Source of the DNA: Bacteroidales bacterium
Lineage (GTDB): Bacteria > Bacteroidota > Bacteroidia > Bacteroidales > VadinHA17
Assembly: GCA_009877105.1 (NCBI GenBank)
Contig: WXFD01000006.1
Span: 247,542 to 311,541, forward strand
Reading direction: 5' to 3'
DNA length: 64,000 bases
A program made the position numbers and the translations under genes. Below, in pieces: positions 26,659 to 36,219 of the stretch. The first letter of the stretch is position 1; every line of letters starts with the position of its first letter. The notes beneath the pieces are model-generated. The model worked only from the letters and a program-made list of their open reading frames with translations, made no database searches and was not told the origin of the DNA.

Positions 26659-27036
26659 TTATCTGGCCTGACTGAGCTCCGCGGCATAATTATGCCGGAC
26701 GTCATTCATGCGTGGTTCATGTTTTTTTGACCCCGTCTTTGCGATATCCTTTAACAGCTTCCTGGCTGCTTTCAAGTCACCATTGCTTATGCTATATCTT
26801 ATTCTGGGAAGGTCCGGACTTGCATTGATCAATCCTGCTTTTCTTAATTCAGCAAGATGCTGTGATACAGTTGAATCAGCCAGAGGGATAGCTTTTGAAA
26901 TCTCATTGAAGCAACACGCTTCCCTTGCTGCCAGAAGCCGGATTATGGCAATGCGGGCCGGATGTGCCAGTGCCCTGGCAAATCTTGCAAGCTTCACATC
27001 AGCCTTATCAAATAGTCCTTTTTTACCCTTGCCCAT
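26659..27036 (-). CDS. ArsR/SmtB-family winged-helix regulator
   Basis: This 125-residue DNA-binding repressor has its winged helix in residues 15-95: LARFARALAHPARIAIIRLL, then the recognition helix region LADSTVSQHLAELRKAGLI, and the wing RIRYSISNGDL. A cysteine pair at about 42-43 (EACCFNEI) is at the position where ArsR proteins often bind metal(loid)s or thiols, so thiol- or metal-sensing is possible. The signal is not known. A perfect palindrome lies immediately upstream of the start, indicating autoregulation. Confidence 0.88.
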   Translation of the reverse strand: MGKGKKGLFDKADVKLARFARALAHPARIAIIRLLAAREACCFNEISKAIPLADSTVSQHLAELRKAGLINASPDLPRIRYSISNGDLKAARKLLKDIAKTGSKKHEPRMNDVRHNYAAELSQAR

Positions 27037-27041
27037 CGACC

Positions 27042-27059
27042 ATAAATTTAAGAATTTAT
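27042..27059 (-). promoter_or_regulatory. Palindromic operator candidate upstream of arsR-type gene
   Basis: ATAAATT and AATTTAT form a perfect 7-base inverted repeat with a 4-base spacer. It begins 5 bases upstream of the ArsR ATG. Binding here would block early transcription or the leader, as is usual for ArsR autorepression. Confidence 0.5.
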
Positions 27060-27148
27060 TGCAATAAATCCGATTTTCGTGAAATAACGTAAGTATTCAT
27101 TAATCCCGGAGAATCAATTACTGTCAGCAGCTGACAGTAATTGATTCA

Positions 27149-27856
27149 TTATTCAGATTTTTTTAATTTCTGCAGATAGTCGGAAATACAGGCATCTTTA
27201 TGTTTTGATTTGTATTGCATTATGAACCGCGGGTGTTCAAGGGGTTCAATATGGTCAAAGAAGTGATGTTTCTGATTCAGCCGTGAAAGGTAACGGTAAT
27301 TCTTACCGGCACCTAAACAAAAGCAAATGTTGCGTTCTATTCCGAAATCCAGCTGCTTTCGAATGGAAGCAACTGCAAATTCTTCTATTGATTCTTCAAG
27401 ATTCCTGTTGTCGTAATAATTGAAATTTACCTCCCTTCCCTTTTCATTTCTGGATGTAAATCCGAGCGGGCTCACAGAGGTTATATAATAATCACCGTAA
27501 AATTTCCCGGGACCTCCATATCCATCAATCATTTCATACATGAAGACTGACGATATCTCATATGATTTTATTCCCGGAATGCTCAATCCGCATTTCTCCT
27601 TAAGTCTGACACTGTCAGTGAAGGGAATTCCTGTAAGGCCGGCTCCGAAACGTCCCGGATTGATCCCGATTATCATACGCCTGGGCCCCGGATCGGAATA
27701 AAACTTCCTGTAAAATTCCGATACTGCCCTGAACACTTCAGCCTCTGTAAACGGATTCATCACTGAAATGCCATCAGGCAGGCTGCCGTCATACTTAAGG
27801 CTTCCGTAGAACAATATAGCTTTGTCGGCAAACGTTAACATATTCTGTTGTAACAA
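27149..27856 (-). CDS. SMUG2-like uracil-DNA glycosylase (DUF4918)
   Basis: This 235-residue protein resembles the DUF4918/SMUG2 branch of the uracil-DNA glycosylase superfamily. The motif 1 region reads IIGINPGRFGAGLTGIPFTD, the equivalent of the GMNPGPxG...G.PF block of SMUG1. The C-terminal LEHPRFIMQYK matches the HPS-type DNA intercalation motif. It should remove uracil (or hydroxymethyluracil) from DNA in base-excision repair. It is divergent from a dCMP deaminase gene, 90 bases away, which makes dUMP; both therefore concern uracil nucleotides. Confidence 0.82.
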   Translation of the reverse strand: MLQQNMLTFADKAILFYGSLKYDGSLPDGISVMNPFTEAEVFRAVSEFYRKFYSDPGPRRMIIGINPGRFGAGLTGIPFTDSVRLKEKCGLSIPGIKSYEISSVFMYEMIDGYGGPGKFYGDYYITSVSPLGFTSRNEKGREVNFNYYDNRNLEESIEEFAVASIRKQLDFGIERNICFCLGAGKNYRYLSRLNQKHHFFDHIEPLEHPRFIMQYKSKHKDACISDYLQKLKKSE

Positions 27857-27916
27857 ACAGGTGTAAAAATAATTATTTCACTATCATTTAGTAATTTAAA
27901 CATTATCGTTTTTTTT

Positions 27917-27924
27917 TAACTTTG
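27917..27924 (+). promoter_or_regulatory. -7 element for the dCMP deaminase gene
   Basis: TAACTTTG matches TAnnTTTG and lies 22 bases before the GTG start. No clear TTTG is present at -33. The likely transcript start is near 27931. Confidence 0.5.
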
Positions 27925-27946
27925 GTCGCTTTAATTTCCAGATCAG

Positions 27947-28411
27947 GTGAATGATTTATTAAGACCGTACGGGGACAAGCAGAAGACGTTTGATAAGAGG
28001 TACCTTCAGATGGCTCAGATCTGGGCAGGTAATTCCTATTGCATCCGCAGGCAGGTCGGGGCCCTGATTGTCAAAGGCAGGATGATAATATCCGATGGCT
28101 ATAACGGAACACCCTCGGGTTTTGAGAATGTTTGTGAAGATGAGAATAATGTCACAAAACCCTATGTTCTTCATGCAGAGGCGAATGCAATCACAAAAGT
28201 TGCCAAATCAAATAATTCCAGCGAGGATGCCACATTGTATGTTACCACATCCCCATGCATGGAATGCTCCAAGCTTATAATCCAGTCGGGAATAAAAAGG
28301 GTTGTATACTGCAACAGATATCATAACACTGATGGTCTTGATCTTCTGAAGCGTGCCGGGATAGAGCTGGTTTATATTGATTCTGAAAATGATATTTATG
28401 AAGTACAATAA
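27947..28411 (+). CDS. dCMP deaminase family protein (ComEB-like)
   Basis: This 154-residue zinc-dependent cytidine/deoxycytidylate deaminase carries the zinc and catalytic motif HAEANAI (histidine ligand and glutamate proton shuttle). It also has the second motif SPCMECSKLII (two cysteine ligands). It converts dCMP to dUMP for thymidylate synthesis. The start is a GTG; an ATG four bases later is out of frame. The first residues MNDLLRPYGDKQ agree with a short N-terminal tail before the core. The next gene overlaps its end by 14 bases. Confidence 0.92.
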   Translation: MNDLLRPYGDKQKTFDKRYLQMAQIWAGNSYCIRRQVGALIVKGRMIISDGYNGTPSGFENVCEDENNVTKPYVLHAEANAITKVAKSNNSSEDATLYVTTSPCMECSKLIIQSGIKRVVYCNRYHNTDGLDLLKRAGIELVYIDSENDIYEVQ

Positions 28412-30002
28412 TACCAACAGGAGTATTTATTTACCCGTGCTGTTTGCAGTTACCCTGATTGCGGGAATACTTACAGGCATTTATTTTCCCGGCAGGAACA
28501 GGAACCAGGTACAACCAGTCCTGAGGGCCAGACATGACAAAATAAATTCTGTTTTAAATATCATTGAAGCTGATTATGTTGATTCAATAAACCGCAATGA
28601 TCTGGTTGAGGCTGCCATCCCCGCCATACTGAAAAAACTTGATCCTCATTCAGTATATATTCCTGCCAAGGATCTTGCGCGTGCCAACGAGCCCCTGCAG
28701 GGCAATTTTGACGGAATTGGGATATCCTTTAATCTCCTGACAGATACCATATTGATAATAAGTACCATACCTGGCGGTCCCTCCGAAAAGATCGGTCTGC
28801 TTCCGGGTGACAAGATCATTTATGTAAATGATTCTCTTGTGGCGGGAAAACAGATCTCGGAAGAGAGGGTGATGGGAATGCTCAAGGGGCCACGTGGTAC
28901 AATTGTCAATATAAAAGTACTTCGCAAGGGAGTGGGTGATCTTCTTCCATTTGAGATCAGGCGCGACAAAATTCCGATAAACAGTGTCGAAGTAAGCTAC
29001 ATGCTTAACTCCAATACAGGATATATTAAGATTATAAATTTCGCGATTACCACATTTGATGAATTCCAAAGGAGCATGAATGAACTCAGGAAGGAAGGCA
29101 TGACAAGGCTTATCCTCGATCTGAGGCAGAATTCCGGGGGGGTCATGGAGTCTGCAATAAGAATTGCTGACCAGTTTCTCGAAAAAGGACAGCTGATTGT
29201 ATTTACCAAAGGCCGGACACAACCTAAAAATGAAGCCAGGGCTTCCGGAAAAGGGGAATTCAGATCGGGTGATCTTATTGTGCTTATTGATGAGTGGAGT
29301 GCCTCTGCAAGTGAGATACTTGCCGGAGCAGTCCAGGATAACGATCGCGGAACGATTATCGGAAGACGCTCTTTCGGCAAGGGACTTGTGCAGGAGCCAG
29401 TCTCCTTTGCCGATGGTTCCGGAATAAGGTTGACGATCGCACGTTATTACACACCTACAGGGAGGTCGATCCAGAAACCCTACAATAATGGTTTTGATGA
29501 TTATTTCGACGATCTGAATTCAAGATTCAGGCATGGGGAATTTGAGATCCCTGACAGTATACATTTTGCCGACTCACTGAAATTCATCACACCCGGTGGC
29601 AGAGTTGTCTATGGCGGAGGCGGAATAATGCCTGATGTATTTGTTCCGCTTGATACTAGCGGAATTTCCCCGTATTTCCTGGCAGTCAGGCCCCAGATTT
29701 ATCGCTTCGCCCTGAAATACACTGAGAATAACAGGGAAAAACTGCAAAAATTCACTGAAACCACTGACCTGGAGAAATATCTGAACAGCCAGCGCCTGAT
29801 GGAACAGTTTACTGAATTTGTAGCCGGCACCGGTGTGAAAAAAGATCCGGAAGGATTGAAAATCTCCGGATTGCTGATTCATACCCAGCTTAAAGCATAC
29901 ATTGCAAGAAACATACTCGACAATAAGGGATTTTATCCTATCCTGGATGATATAGACAACACTCTTCAGGTTGCAATTAAATATATGGAGAAGAACAAAT
30001 AA
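28398..30002 (+). CDS. C-terminal processing protease, S41 family (CtpA/Prc-like)
   Basis: This periplasmic serine protease has an N-terminal membrane anchor (about residues 9-30). A PDZ domain lies near 90-180 (GNFDGIGISFNL and GPSEKIGLLPGDKI). The S41 catalytic domain has LDLRQNSGGVMESA, the nucleophile serine in DEWSASASEILAG, and the general-base lysine in RRSFGKGLVQ. I took the ATG at 28398 (534 residues) because the longer frame only adds residues inside the deaminase gene. It overlaps the deaminase by 14 bases, so the two are co-transcribed. Targets are probably envelope proteins. Confidence 0.92.
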   Translation: MKYNNTNRSIYLPVLFAVTLIAGILTGIYFPGRNRNQVQPVLRARHDKINSVLNIIEADYVDSINRNDLVEAAIPAILKKLDPHSVYIPAKDLARANEPLQGNFDGIGISFNLLTDTILIISTIPGGPSEKIGLLPGDKIIYVNDSLVAGKQISEERVMGMLKGPRGTIVNIKVLRKGVGDLLPFEIRRDKIPINSVEVSYMLNSNTGYIKIINFAITTFDEFQRSMNELRKEGMTRLILDLRQNSGGVMESAIRIADQFLEKGQLIVFTKGRTQPKNEARASGKGEFRSGDLIVLIDEWSASASEILAGAVQDNDRGTIIGRRSFGKGLVQEPVSFADGSGIRLTIARYYTPTGRSIQKPYNNGFDDYFDDLNSRFRHGEFEIPDSIHFADSLKFITPGGRVVYGGGGIMPDVFVPLDTSGISPYFLAVRPQIYRFALKYTENNREKLQKFTETTDLEKYLNSQRLMEQFTEFVAGTGVKKDPEGLKISGLLIHTQLKAYIARNILDNKGFYPILDDIDNTLQVAIKYMEKNK

Positions 30003-30053
30003 GCTTCTTTCTCAATATTTTTATTCATGTCCCTGCCCCGGCGGAAAGCATTT

Positions 30054-30857
30054 TTAACCGTTTTGGAGATCCCTGATGAATTCTGTAACTATCTGAAAGG
30101 ATTGATCCTCCTCCTCGATGAATCCGAGATGTCCAGAATTTTCAAGTATCGCTATTCTGGCATTTGCAGGAAGCTTTACCCGTTTATGTATTTGATCGAA
30201 AGGTATGTAGTTATCATGCCTGCCCAGAATCCAAAGACAGCCGGCACTGCCCTTTTCCATTACCGATACACGGTCCGGCCTGATCATCATCCCGTTGAGT
30301 GCAGCAATAATACCCTCATCCCTTATCCTTGAAGCAATATTCTTGGAATTCTGCAGGGCTTCCCGGAATTTTTCCATATTCATCGTGGCAAACATCCGTG
30401 AAATATTTTCAGGATACATCAGATATTTCTTTCCCGATTGCACAATTTTTATTTCGTTTTCTCTTTTCTGGATTGTTTCAGGTGTGTCAGCAAATGGGTG
30501 CGAATGAAACAGACAGTATCCTGTAAGCAGTTCCGGAAACAGTTCAAGAAAGGCAAGTGTAACGTACCCGCCCATGGAATGACCAATAAGAAATGCCTTC
30601 CTTATTCCCAGGCTGTCGAGAAGGCTCTTTACCGCTTCAGCCATGAACTCGGTTGTGTGGCAATCACCATAAACGGCCGAACGGCCATGACCCGGAAGAT
30701 CCACCGAAATTACTCGATGTAAGGCAGAAAGCCTGCCGGCAAACCTTTCCCAGATCTCTGATGACTCGAGATGACCATGAATCAAAATTACCGGGCTTCC
30801 CATCCCGGAATCGGAGTAATATATCTTACCTCCGTTATGAAGGATGTAGTATTTCAT
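30054..30857 (-). CDS. Alpha/beta-fold hydrolase
   Basis: This 267-residue cytoplasmic hydrolase has an oxyanion region PVILIHGHLESSEIWERF, DLPGHGRS, the nucleophile elbow GHSMGGY (serine near 96), an acid in the later segment RHDNYIP, and the catalytic histidine in ENSGHLGFIEE. The lid region (about 130-190) is helical. The set of motifs is that of small esterases, haloperoxidase-like enzymes and MenH-type hydrolases. The substrate is not inferable. It is convergent with the protease gene and divergent from sdhC. Confidence 0.87.
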   Translation of the reverse strand: MKYYILHNGGKIYYSDSGMGSPVILIHGHLESSEIWERFAGRLSALHRVISVDLPGHGRSAVYGDCHTTEFMAEAVKSLLDSLGIRKAFLIGHSMGGYVTLAFLELFPELLTGYCLFHSHPFADTPETIQKRENEIKIVQSGKKYLMYPENISRMFATMNMEKFREALQNSKNIASRIRDEGIIAALNGMMIRPDRVSVMEKGSAGCLWILGRHDNYIPFDQIHKRVKLPANARIAILENSGHLGFIEEEDQSFQIVTEFIRDLQNG

Positions 30858-30945
30858 TGTATGCTGTATATTAAATGATTAAACGGATTACTCAAAAAAA
30901 GAAAAATTATGCCGGGCACCATACTAATATAGTGAATTGTAACAA

Positions 30946-30975
30946 TTGTATATCTCTTTTAATTGGATATCTTTA
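30946..30975 (+). promoter_or_regulatory. Promoter candidate of sdhCAB
   Basis: TTG at 30946-30948, 19 bases, then TATCTTTA at 30968-30975 (one mismatch to TAnnTTTG). The spacing is exactly that of the Bacteroidetes consensus, and the element lies 41 bases before the chosen sdhC ATG. Confidence 0.45.
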
Positions 30976-31016
30976 CGCCTGATTATTTTCAGTATCCTGA
31001 AAAAAATACCAGCCCA

Positions 31017-31661
31017 ATGAACAAAGTCTTGTTCTCTACAATCTCCAAAAAATTCATTATGGCACTGGCAGGACTGTTCCTGCTTATGTTCCTTCCGGTG
31101 CATCTGGCCGTTAACCTGATGCTTCTGAAACCCGATCCGGAACCGTTCAATAAGGCTGCCCGGTTCATGGCTACTTTTCCCTTGATCAGAATCATGGAAA
31201 TAGTGCTCTTTGCGGGAATTGTTATTCATATCACAACCGGCCTGATCATACAGATTCAGAACTGGCTCGCACGTCCGGTTGGCTATGCAGGCGGGAGCAA
31301 ATCAGAAACCTCATTTTTTTCAAGATACATGATCTGGACAGGAGCATCCATAATGATTTTCCTTGTCCTTCACTTTTTCAATTTCTACTTTATCAGACTG
31401 GGCCTGGTTCCCGGAAATCCTGATGATTTTTACACAGTTGCCCACAACCTTTTCAGTATCCCTGCATACAACTATATTTATCTCAGCTGCTTTTTACTGC
31501 TGGGCTTGCATCTTTACCATGCATTCTCCTCAGCTTTTCAGACACTGGGTCTCAATCACAGGATCTGGACCCCCGTTATCAGGATCATTTCACTGATCTA
31601 TTCCATTGCGATTCCTCTCGGATTTGGCATTATTTCCATCATTATCTGGAAATTCAGATAG
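31017..31661 (+). CDS. sdhC: Succinate dehydrogenase/fumarate reductase cytochrome b subunit
   Basis: This 214-residue membrane anchor starts at 31017 ([19 protein letters not shown]); the open frame upstream would overlap the promoter. It has five transmembrane helices with histidines in helices 1, 2, 3 and 5 region ([34 protein letters not shown]). These are candidates for two b-type hemes, as in the single-subunit, di-heme type B enzymes of Bacteroidota and Wolinella. It anchors the SdhAB pair and exchanges electrons with menaquinone. It is followed by sdhA after 14 bases. Confidence 0.92.
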   Translation: MNKVLFSTISKKFIMALAGLFLLMFLPVHLAVNLMLLKPDPEPFNKAARFMATFPLIRIMEIVLFAGIVIHITTGLIIQIQNWLARPVGYAGGSKSETSFFSRYMIWTGASIMIFLVLHFFNFYFIRLGLVPGNPDDFYTVAHNLFSIPAYNYIYLSCFLLLGLHLYHAFSSAFQTLGLNHRIWTPVIRIISLIYSIAIPLGFGIISIIIWKFR

Positions 31662-31675
31662 AAGCACATATTCTT

Positions 31676-33595
31676 ATGAACACACTTGATTCCAAAATAC
31701 CCCCGGGGCCGCTTGCCCAGAAATGGACGAGGTTCAAAAATGAGGTCAGGCTTGTCAGTCCTGCCAACAAAAGGAAACTTGAAATCATTGTTGTTGGCAC
31801 CGGGATATCCGGTGCAGGAGCTGCATCTGCCCTTGGAGAACTGGGGTACCGTGTAAAGAATTTCTGTTACCAGGATAGCCCCCGGCGGGCGCATTCGGTA
31901 GCTGCGCAGGGCGGGATCAATGCTGCAAAGAATTACCAGAATGACGGCGACAGTGTGTACCGTCTTTTCTATGATATGATAAAAGGTGGCGATTTCAGGG
32001 CCCGGGAGGCGAATGTATACAGGGCGGCAGAAGTGAGCAACCAGGTTATTGACCATTTCACGGCACTGGGGGTACCCTTTGCACGTGATTACGGAGGCAC
32101 ACTCGACACCCGTTCATTCGGCGGTGTCCAGGTGTCACGGACTTTCTACTCCAAAGGACAGACCGGACAGCAATGCCTGCTTGGATGTTATTCTGCGCTT
32201 AACAGGCAGATACAAAAAGGAAATGTTCAGATCTTCCCCAGGAGGGAGATGCTTGATCTGGTGGTGGTCGACGGGAAGGCCAGGGGCATTATCACACGGA
32301 ACCTCATAACGGGTGAAATTGAACGTCATTCGGCAAATGCAGTTGTACTTGCAACAGGAGGTTACGGAACAGTCTATTATTTGTCAACCCTTGCTGTAAA
32401 TTCAAACGCGTCGGCAGCATGGAAAGCTCATAAAAAGGGTGCATTTTTCGCAAATCCAAGCTTTCTCCAGATCCATCCTACAAGCGTACCCCAGCTGAAC
32501 CAATACCAGTCAAAACTGACACTCATGTCGGAATCCCTGAGGAATGACGGGCGATTGTGGGTTCCCTTGCAGAAAGGCGACAAACGCCCCCCGAACGGGA
32601 TTCCCGAGGAAGAGAGAGACTATTTTCTTGAACGCAGGTATCCTGCTTTCGGGAACCTTGTCCCGCGCGACGTTGCTTCACGGGCCGTCAAGGAAAGATG
32701 CGATGCCGGTTACGGGGTGAGTGAAACCGGACTGGCAGTTTATCTCGATTTCCGGGATGCATTGAAAAAACAGGGGAGGAAAGCGATTGAGAACAAATAT
32801 GGCAACCTCTTCCAGATGTATAAGACCATAACAGGCATTGATCCTTACGAGGAGCCGATGAGGATCTATCCGGCCGGTCATTACACAATGGGCGGTCTGT
32901 GGGTTGATTATGAGCTTATGACCACCATCCCGGGTTTGTATGCAATCGGGGAAGCCAATTTTTCAGATCACGGAGCCAACCGGCTTGGTGCCAGCTCTCT
33001 GATGCAGGCAGCAGGCGACGGCTTCTTCATCCTCCCGGTTACAATCAGCAATTACCTGGCAGGAGAGATCCGGTCAGCACCGGTGCCCCTGTCCCATCCT
33101 GAATTCGAGGCAGCTGAAAAAACCGCAGTTGCCAGGCTTAACAGGCTTATATCAATAAAAGGCAACCAGACTGCCGGATCCTTTCACCGCCGACTTGGAA
33201 AAATTATGTGGGATCATTGCGGAATGACACGCAATGAAGAGGGCCTGAAAAAGGCACTTGTACTGATCAGGGAACTGAGGGACGAATTCTGGCAAAACCT
33301 CAACGTCCCCGGTACAATTTATGAACTCAACCAGGAGCTTGAAAAGGCAGGTCGCGTTGCTGATTATTTTGAGCTTGCAGAATTACTTGTGAATGATGCT
33401 CTTGAAAGAAAAGAATCATGCGGTGCCCATTTCAGGGAAGAGTATCAGACCCCCGACGGGGAAGCCCGGCGCAATGATGCCGAATATGCATATGTGGCAG
33501 CCTGGGAATATACGGGGGAAAACACTCCGCATGTTCTTCACCGGGAAGAACTTAAATTTGAAGAGGTTGAACTCAGGGAAAGAAGCTACAAATAA
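31676..33595 (+). CDS. sdhA: Succinate dehydrogenase/fumarate reductase flavoprotein subunit
   Basis: This 639-residue catalytic subunit has the FAD-binding [17 protein letters not shown] near residue 42. The probable FAD-linked histidine is in [20 protein letters not shown]. Substrate-site residues are in QIHPTSVPQ and [19 protein letters not shown], and the second dinucleotide motif is [18 protein letters not shown]. The length and order match the Bacteroidetes/epsilon type. It oxidises succinate or reduces fumarate on the cytoplasmic side. Direction cannot be told from sequence alone. It is cotranscribed with sdhC and sdhB. Confidence 0.96.
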   Translation: MNTLDSKIPPGPLAQKWTRFKNEVRLVSPANKRKLEIIVVGTGISGAGAASALGELGYRVKNFCYQDSPRRAHSVAAQGGINAAKNYQNDGDSVYRLFYDMIKGGDFRAREANVYRAAEVSNQVIDHFTALGVPFARDYGGTLDTRSFGGVQVSRTFYSKGQTGQQCLLGCYSALNRQIQKGNVQIFPRREMLDLVVVDGKARGIITRNLITGEIERHSANAVVLATGGYGTVYYLSTLAVNSNASAAWKAHKKGAFFANPSFLQIHPTSVPQLNQYQSKLTLMSESLRNDGRLWVPLQKGDKRPPNGIPEEERDYFLERRYPAFGNLVPRDVASRAVKERCDAGYGVSETGLAVYLDFRDALKKQGRKAIENKYGNLFQMYKTITGIDPYEEPMRIYPAGHYTMGGLWVDYELMTTIPGLYAIGEANFSDHGANRLGASSLMQAAGDGFFILPVTISNYLAGEIRSAPVPLSHPEFEAAEKTAVARLNRLISIKGNQTAGSFHRRLGKIMWDHCGMTRNEEGLKKALVLIRELRDEFWQNLNVPGTIYELNQELEKAGRVADYFELAELLVNDALERKESCGAHFREEYQTPDGEARRNDAEYAYVAAWEYTGENTPHVLHREELKFEEVELRERSYK

Positions 33596-33694
33596 TGTAT
33601 CAGGCAGGTATCAGGCATAAATTAACCCCGGGCGGTCTGGTCAATGTTGGCGGAAATGACTATTAACTTGAAAAAGGAACAAAAAAGAGATCAT

Positions 33695-34429
33695 ATGAAG
33701 CTTACTTTAAAGATATGGCGGCAGAAGGATGCGAGGGCTAAAGGCAGATTTGTAACATATGAACTGGATGATGTATCCGAGAAGATGGCATTCCTGGAGA
33801 TGCTTGATTCATTGAACAGGAAACTCGTGGAATCAGATCAGGAACCGGTTGCTTTCGATCACGATTGCAGGGAAGGGATTTGCGGTTCATGTGGAATATA
33901 CATCAACGGTCATCCGCACGGACCTGTTCCAGCAATAACCACATGCCACCTGTCGATGAGATATTTTAACGATGGCGATACCGTCTGGATAGAACCTTGG
34001 CGGGCTAAATCCTTCCCGGTAATCAGGGATCTGATAGTGGACAGGAGTGCCTTTGACAAGATCCAGGCAGCAGGCGGCTATATATCAGTAAACACCGGGT
34101 CGGCTCCGGAGGCCAACTCAATACCAATACCCAGGAAAAATTACGACAATGCCTTTGATGCGGCAATCTGCATAGGCTGTGGTGCCTGTGTTGCCGCATG
34201 CAAGAACGCATCAGCCGTTCTGTTTGTTTCGGCAAAAATCACCCAGCTTGCCCTGCTGCCGCAGGGCCGGGTTGAGGCCCGGGACAGGGTGCGGGCCATG
34301 GTCGAAAAGATGGATGAGCTTGGATTCGGGAACTGTTCAAACACCGGAGCCTGCGAGGCAGAATGTCCCAAAGAAATTAAAATAAAGTCAATTGCGGCAA
34401 TGAAAAGGGAGTATTACAAAGCTTTCTGA
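33695..34429 (+). CDS. sdhB: Succinate dehydrogenase/fumarate reductase iron-sulfur subunit
   Basis: This 244-residue protein starts at 33695 ([17 protein letters not shown]). The longer frame adds 17 residues without conservation. The N-terminal plant-type [2Fe-2S] site is [19 protein letters not shown]...C. The C-terminal sites are [15 protein letters not shown] and [15 protein letters not shown] for the [4Fe-4S] and [3Fe-4S] clusters. It conducts electrons between the flavoprotein and the cytochrome b. It is third in the operon, 99 bases after sdhA. Confidence 0.95.
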   Translation: MKLTLKIWRQKDARAKGRFVTYELDDVSEKMAFLEMLDSLNRKLVESDQEPVAFDHDCREGICGSCGIYINGHPHGPVPAITTCHLSMRYFNDGDTVWIEPWRAKSFPVIRDLIVDRSAFDKIQAAGGYISVNTGSAPEANSIPIPRKNYDNAFDAAICIGCGACVAACKNASAVLFVSAKITQLALLPQGRVEARDRVRAMVEKMDELGFGNCSNTGACEAECPKEIKIKSIAAMKREYYKAF

Positions 34430-34454
34430 AATCAATTGCCCCGAGCCACTTGCC

Positions 34455-36176
34455 ATGAACAGGAAAAGATTTCTCGGAATTGCCGCCGCATCAGGCGCCG
34501 GGTTGTGGATTAACAGCGGGAACTTTCTGAAAAACGGACGCTTGTACGCCTCATCTCCTAAACCATCGGTCGCAAAAAATAATGAACTTGGCGCCGATCT
34601 CATAATAGCAGGGGGAGGCCTGGGAGGTTGTGCGGCTGCACTGTCAGCACTGCGTAACGGACTGACGGTGATAATGACCGAAGAAACTGACTGGATCGGC
34701 GGTCAGCTGACCCAGCAGGGAGTTCCTCCCGATGAGCACCAATGGATTGAAACCCAAGGTTCAACGAAGTTGTATCGCGATTTCCGAAACATGATACGCA
34801 GCTACTACTTCAGGAATTACCCGCTGACGGAAAAAGCATCTGCCAACAAATTCCTGAATCCGGGCGACGGCGCGGTTTCAAGGCTGTGCCATGAGCCCCG
34901 TGCAGCCCTTGCGGTACTGAATGAACTTCTTGCCCCATGGATAAGCACCGGCCGCCTCATCCTCATCACCAACTGCAAGATCACCGCGGCGGATGTCTCA
35001 GGAAATATTGTCAGATCATTACAGGCATCAATGGGACCAGGTGGCAGAAACATCATTCTTTCAGGCCGTTTTTTCATTGATGCAACCGAACTTGGCGATC
35101 TTCTTCCCCTGACAGGAACTGAATTCGTAACGGGAACTGAATCGCGGAAGGATACCCGCGAACTCCATGCACCTGAGAAGGGGGATCCGGACAATCAACA
35201 GGCCTTTACCTATTGTTTTGCCATCGACCATATTGAAGGTGAAAACCACACCATTGACAAACCTGAAGCCTATGATTTCTGGAAGAACCATGTGCCTGAG
35301 CTGACTCCGCCCTGGTCAGGTAAATTACTTGATCTCCGGTATTCCAATCCTTCAACCCTTGAACCGAAAAAACTCGGATTCAATCCTGACGGATCAGGTG
35401 AAGGTTCAATACTGAATCTCTGGAATTACAGGCGGATTATCAACAGGCTTAACTTCAGGCCAGGAGCATATGCCAGCGACATTACCCTTGTAAACTGGCC
35501 GCAGAATGATTATATGCTTGGCAATCTCATAGGAGTCGGCACTGCTGAACACGAAAAACATTTATGGAATGCGAAGCAGTTAAGTCTTTCACTGCTGTAC
35601 TGGCTGCAAACCGAAGCTCCGCGGCCCGGCAAGGGAACAGGATGGCCGGGGCTGAGACTCCGGAAGGATATTATGGGAACCGACGACGGTCTGGCCAAAT
35701 ATCCCTATGTCCGTGAATCAAGAAGGATCAGGGGAGTGTTTACGATATTAGAGGAACATGTGGGAAAAGAAAACCGGGGTCTGATAACAGGCAACAAATC
35801 GGAAGTCAGGGCTGCCGGATTTTTTGATTCTGTCGGAACAGGGTATTATCACATTGATCTTCATCCCTCAACCGGCGGCAACAATTATATTGATTTTCCA
35901 TCACTGCCGTTCCAGATCCCGCTGGGTGCTCTTCTGCCCGTAAGAATGGATAACCTGATACCAGCCTGCAAAAACATTGCGACAACACATATTACCAACG
36001 GCTGCTACCGGCTTCATCCGGTGGAATGGACCATAGGAGAATCAGCGGGCATGCTTGCCGCGTTTACCCTCGCAAAAAAGGTCCGGCCAAGGGAGGTACG
36101 GGAGAAAGGACAGCTGCTTGAAGAATTTCAGGAGCTGATAAGGTCCCAAGGAATAGAAACACACTGGGAGGAATGA
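34455..36176 (+). CDS. Exported FAD-dependent oxidoreductase (PF12831 type)
   Basis: This 573-residue protein has an N-terminal signal beginning MNRKRFLGIAAASGAG. It is Tat-like in form but has RKR rather than a strict twin arginine. A Rossmann motif DLIIAGGGLGGCAAALSALRNG follows near residue 47, then TEETDWIGGQLTQQG, typical of the FAD_oxidored family in Bacteroidota and Planctomycetes. The C-terminal part (TNGCYRLHPVEWTIGESAGMLAAF) completes the FAD fold. The reaction is unknown. In these phyla such genes usually sit with sugar or glycan catabolism. It is 25 bases after sdhB and 43 bases before the DUF4434 gene, suggesting a shared transcript. Confidence 0.85.
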   Translation: MNRKRFLGIAAASGAGLWINSGNFLKNGRLYASSPKPSVAKNNELGADLIIAGGGLGGCAAALSALRNGLTVIMTEETDWIGGQLTQQGVPPDEHQWIETQGSTKLYRDFRNMIRSYYFRNYPLTEKASANKFLNPGDGAVSRLCHEPRAALAVLNELLAPWISTGRLILITNCKITAADVSGNIVRSLQASMGPGGRNIILSGRFFIDATELGDLLPLTGTEFVTGTESRKDTRELHAPEKGDPDNQQAFTYCFAIDHIEGENHTIDKPEAYDFWKNHVPELTPPWSGKLLDLRYSNPSTLEPKKLGFNPDGSGEGSILNLWNYRRIINRLNFRPGAYASDITLVNWPQNDYMLGNLIGVGTAEHEKHLWNAKQLSLSLLYWLQTEAPRPGKGTGWPGLRLRKDIMGTDDGLAKYPYVRESRRIRGVFTILEEHVGKENRGLITGNKSEVRAAGFFDSVGTGYYHIDLHPSTGGNNYIDFPSLPFQIPLGALLPVRMDNLIPACKNIATTHITNGCYRLHPVEWTIGESAGMLAAFTLAKKVRPREVREKGQLLEEFQELIRSQGIETHWEE

Positions 36177-36219
36177 ATCTGTCAATTGCTAATCCAAACA
36201 CTTAATACAGAAACAATTC

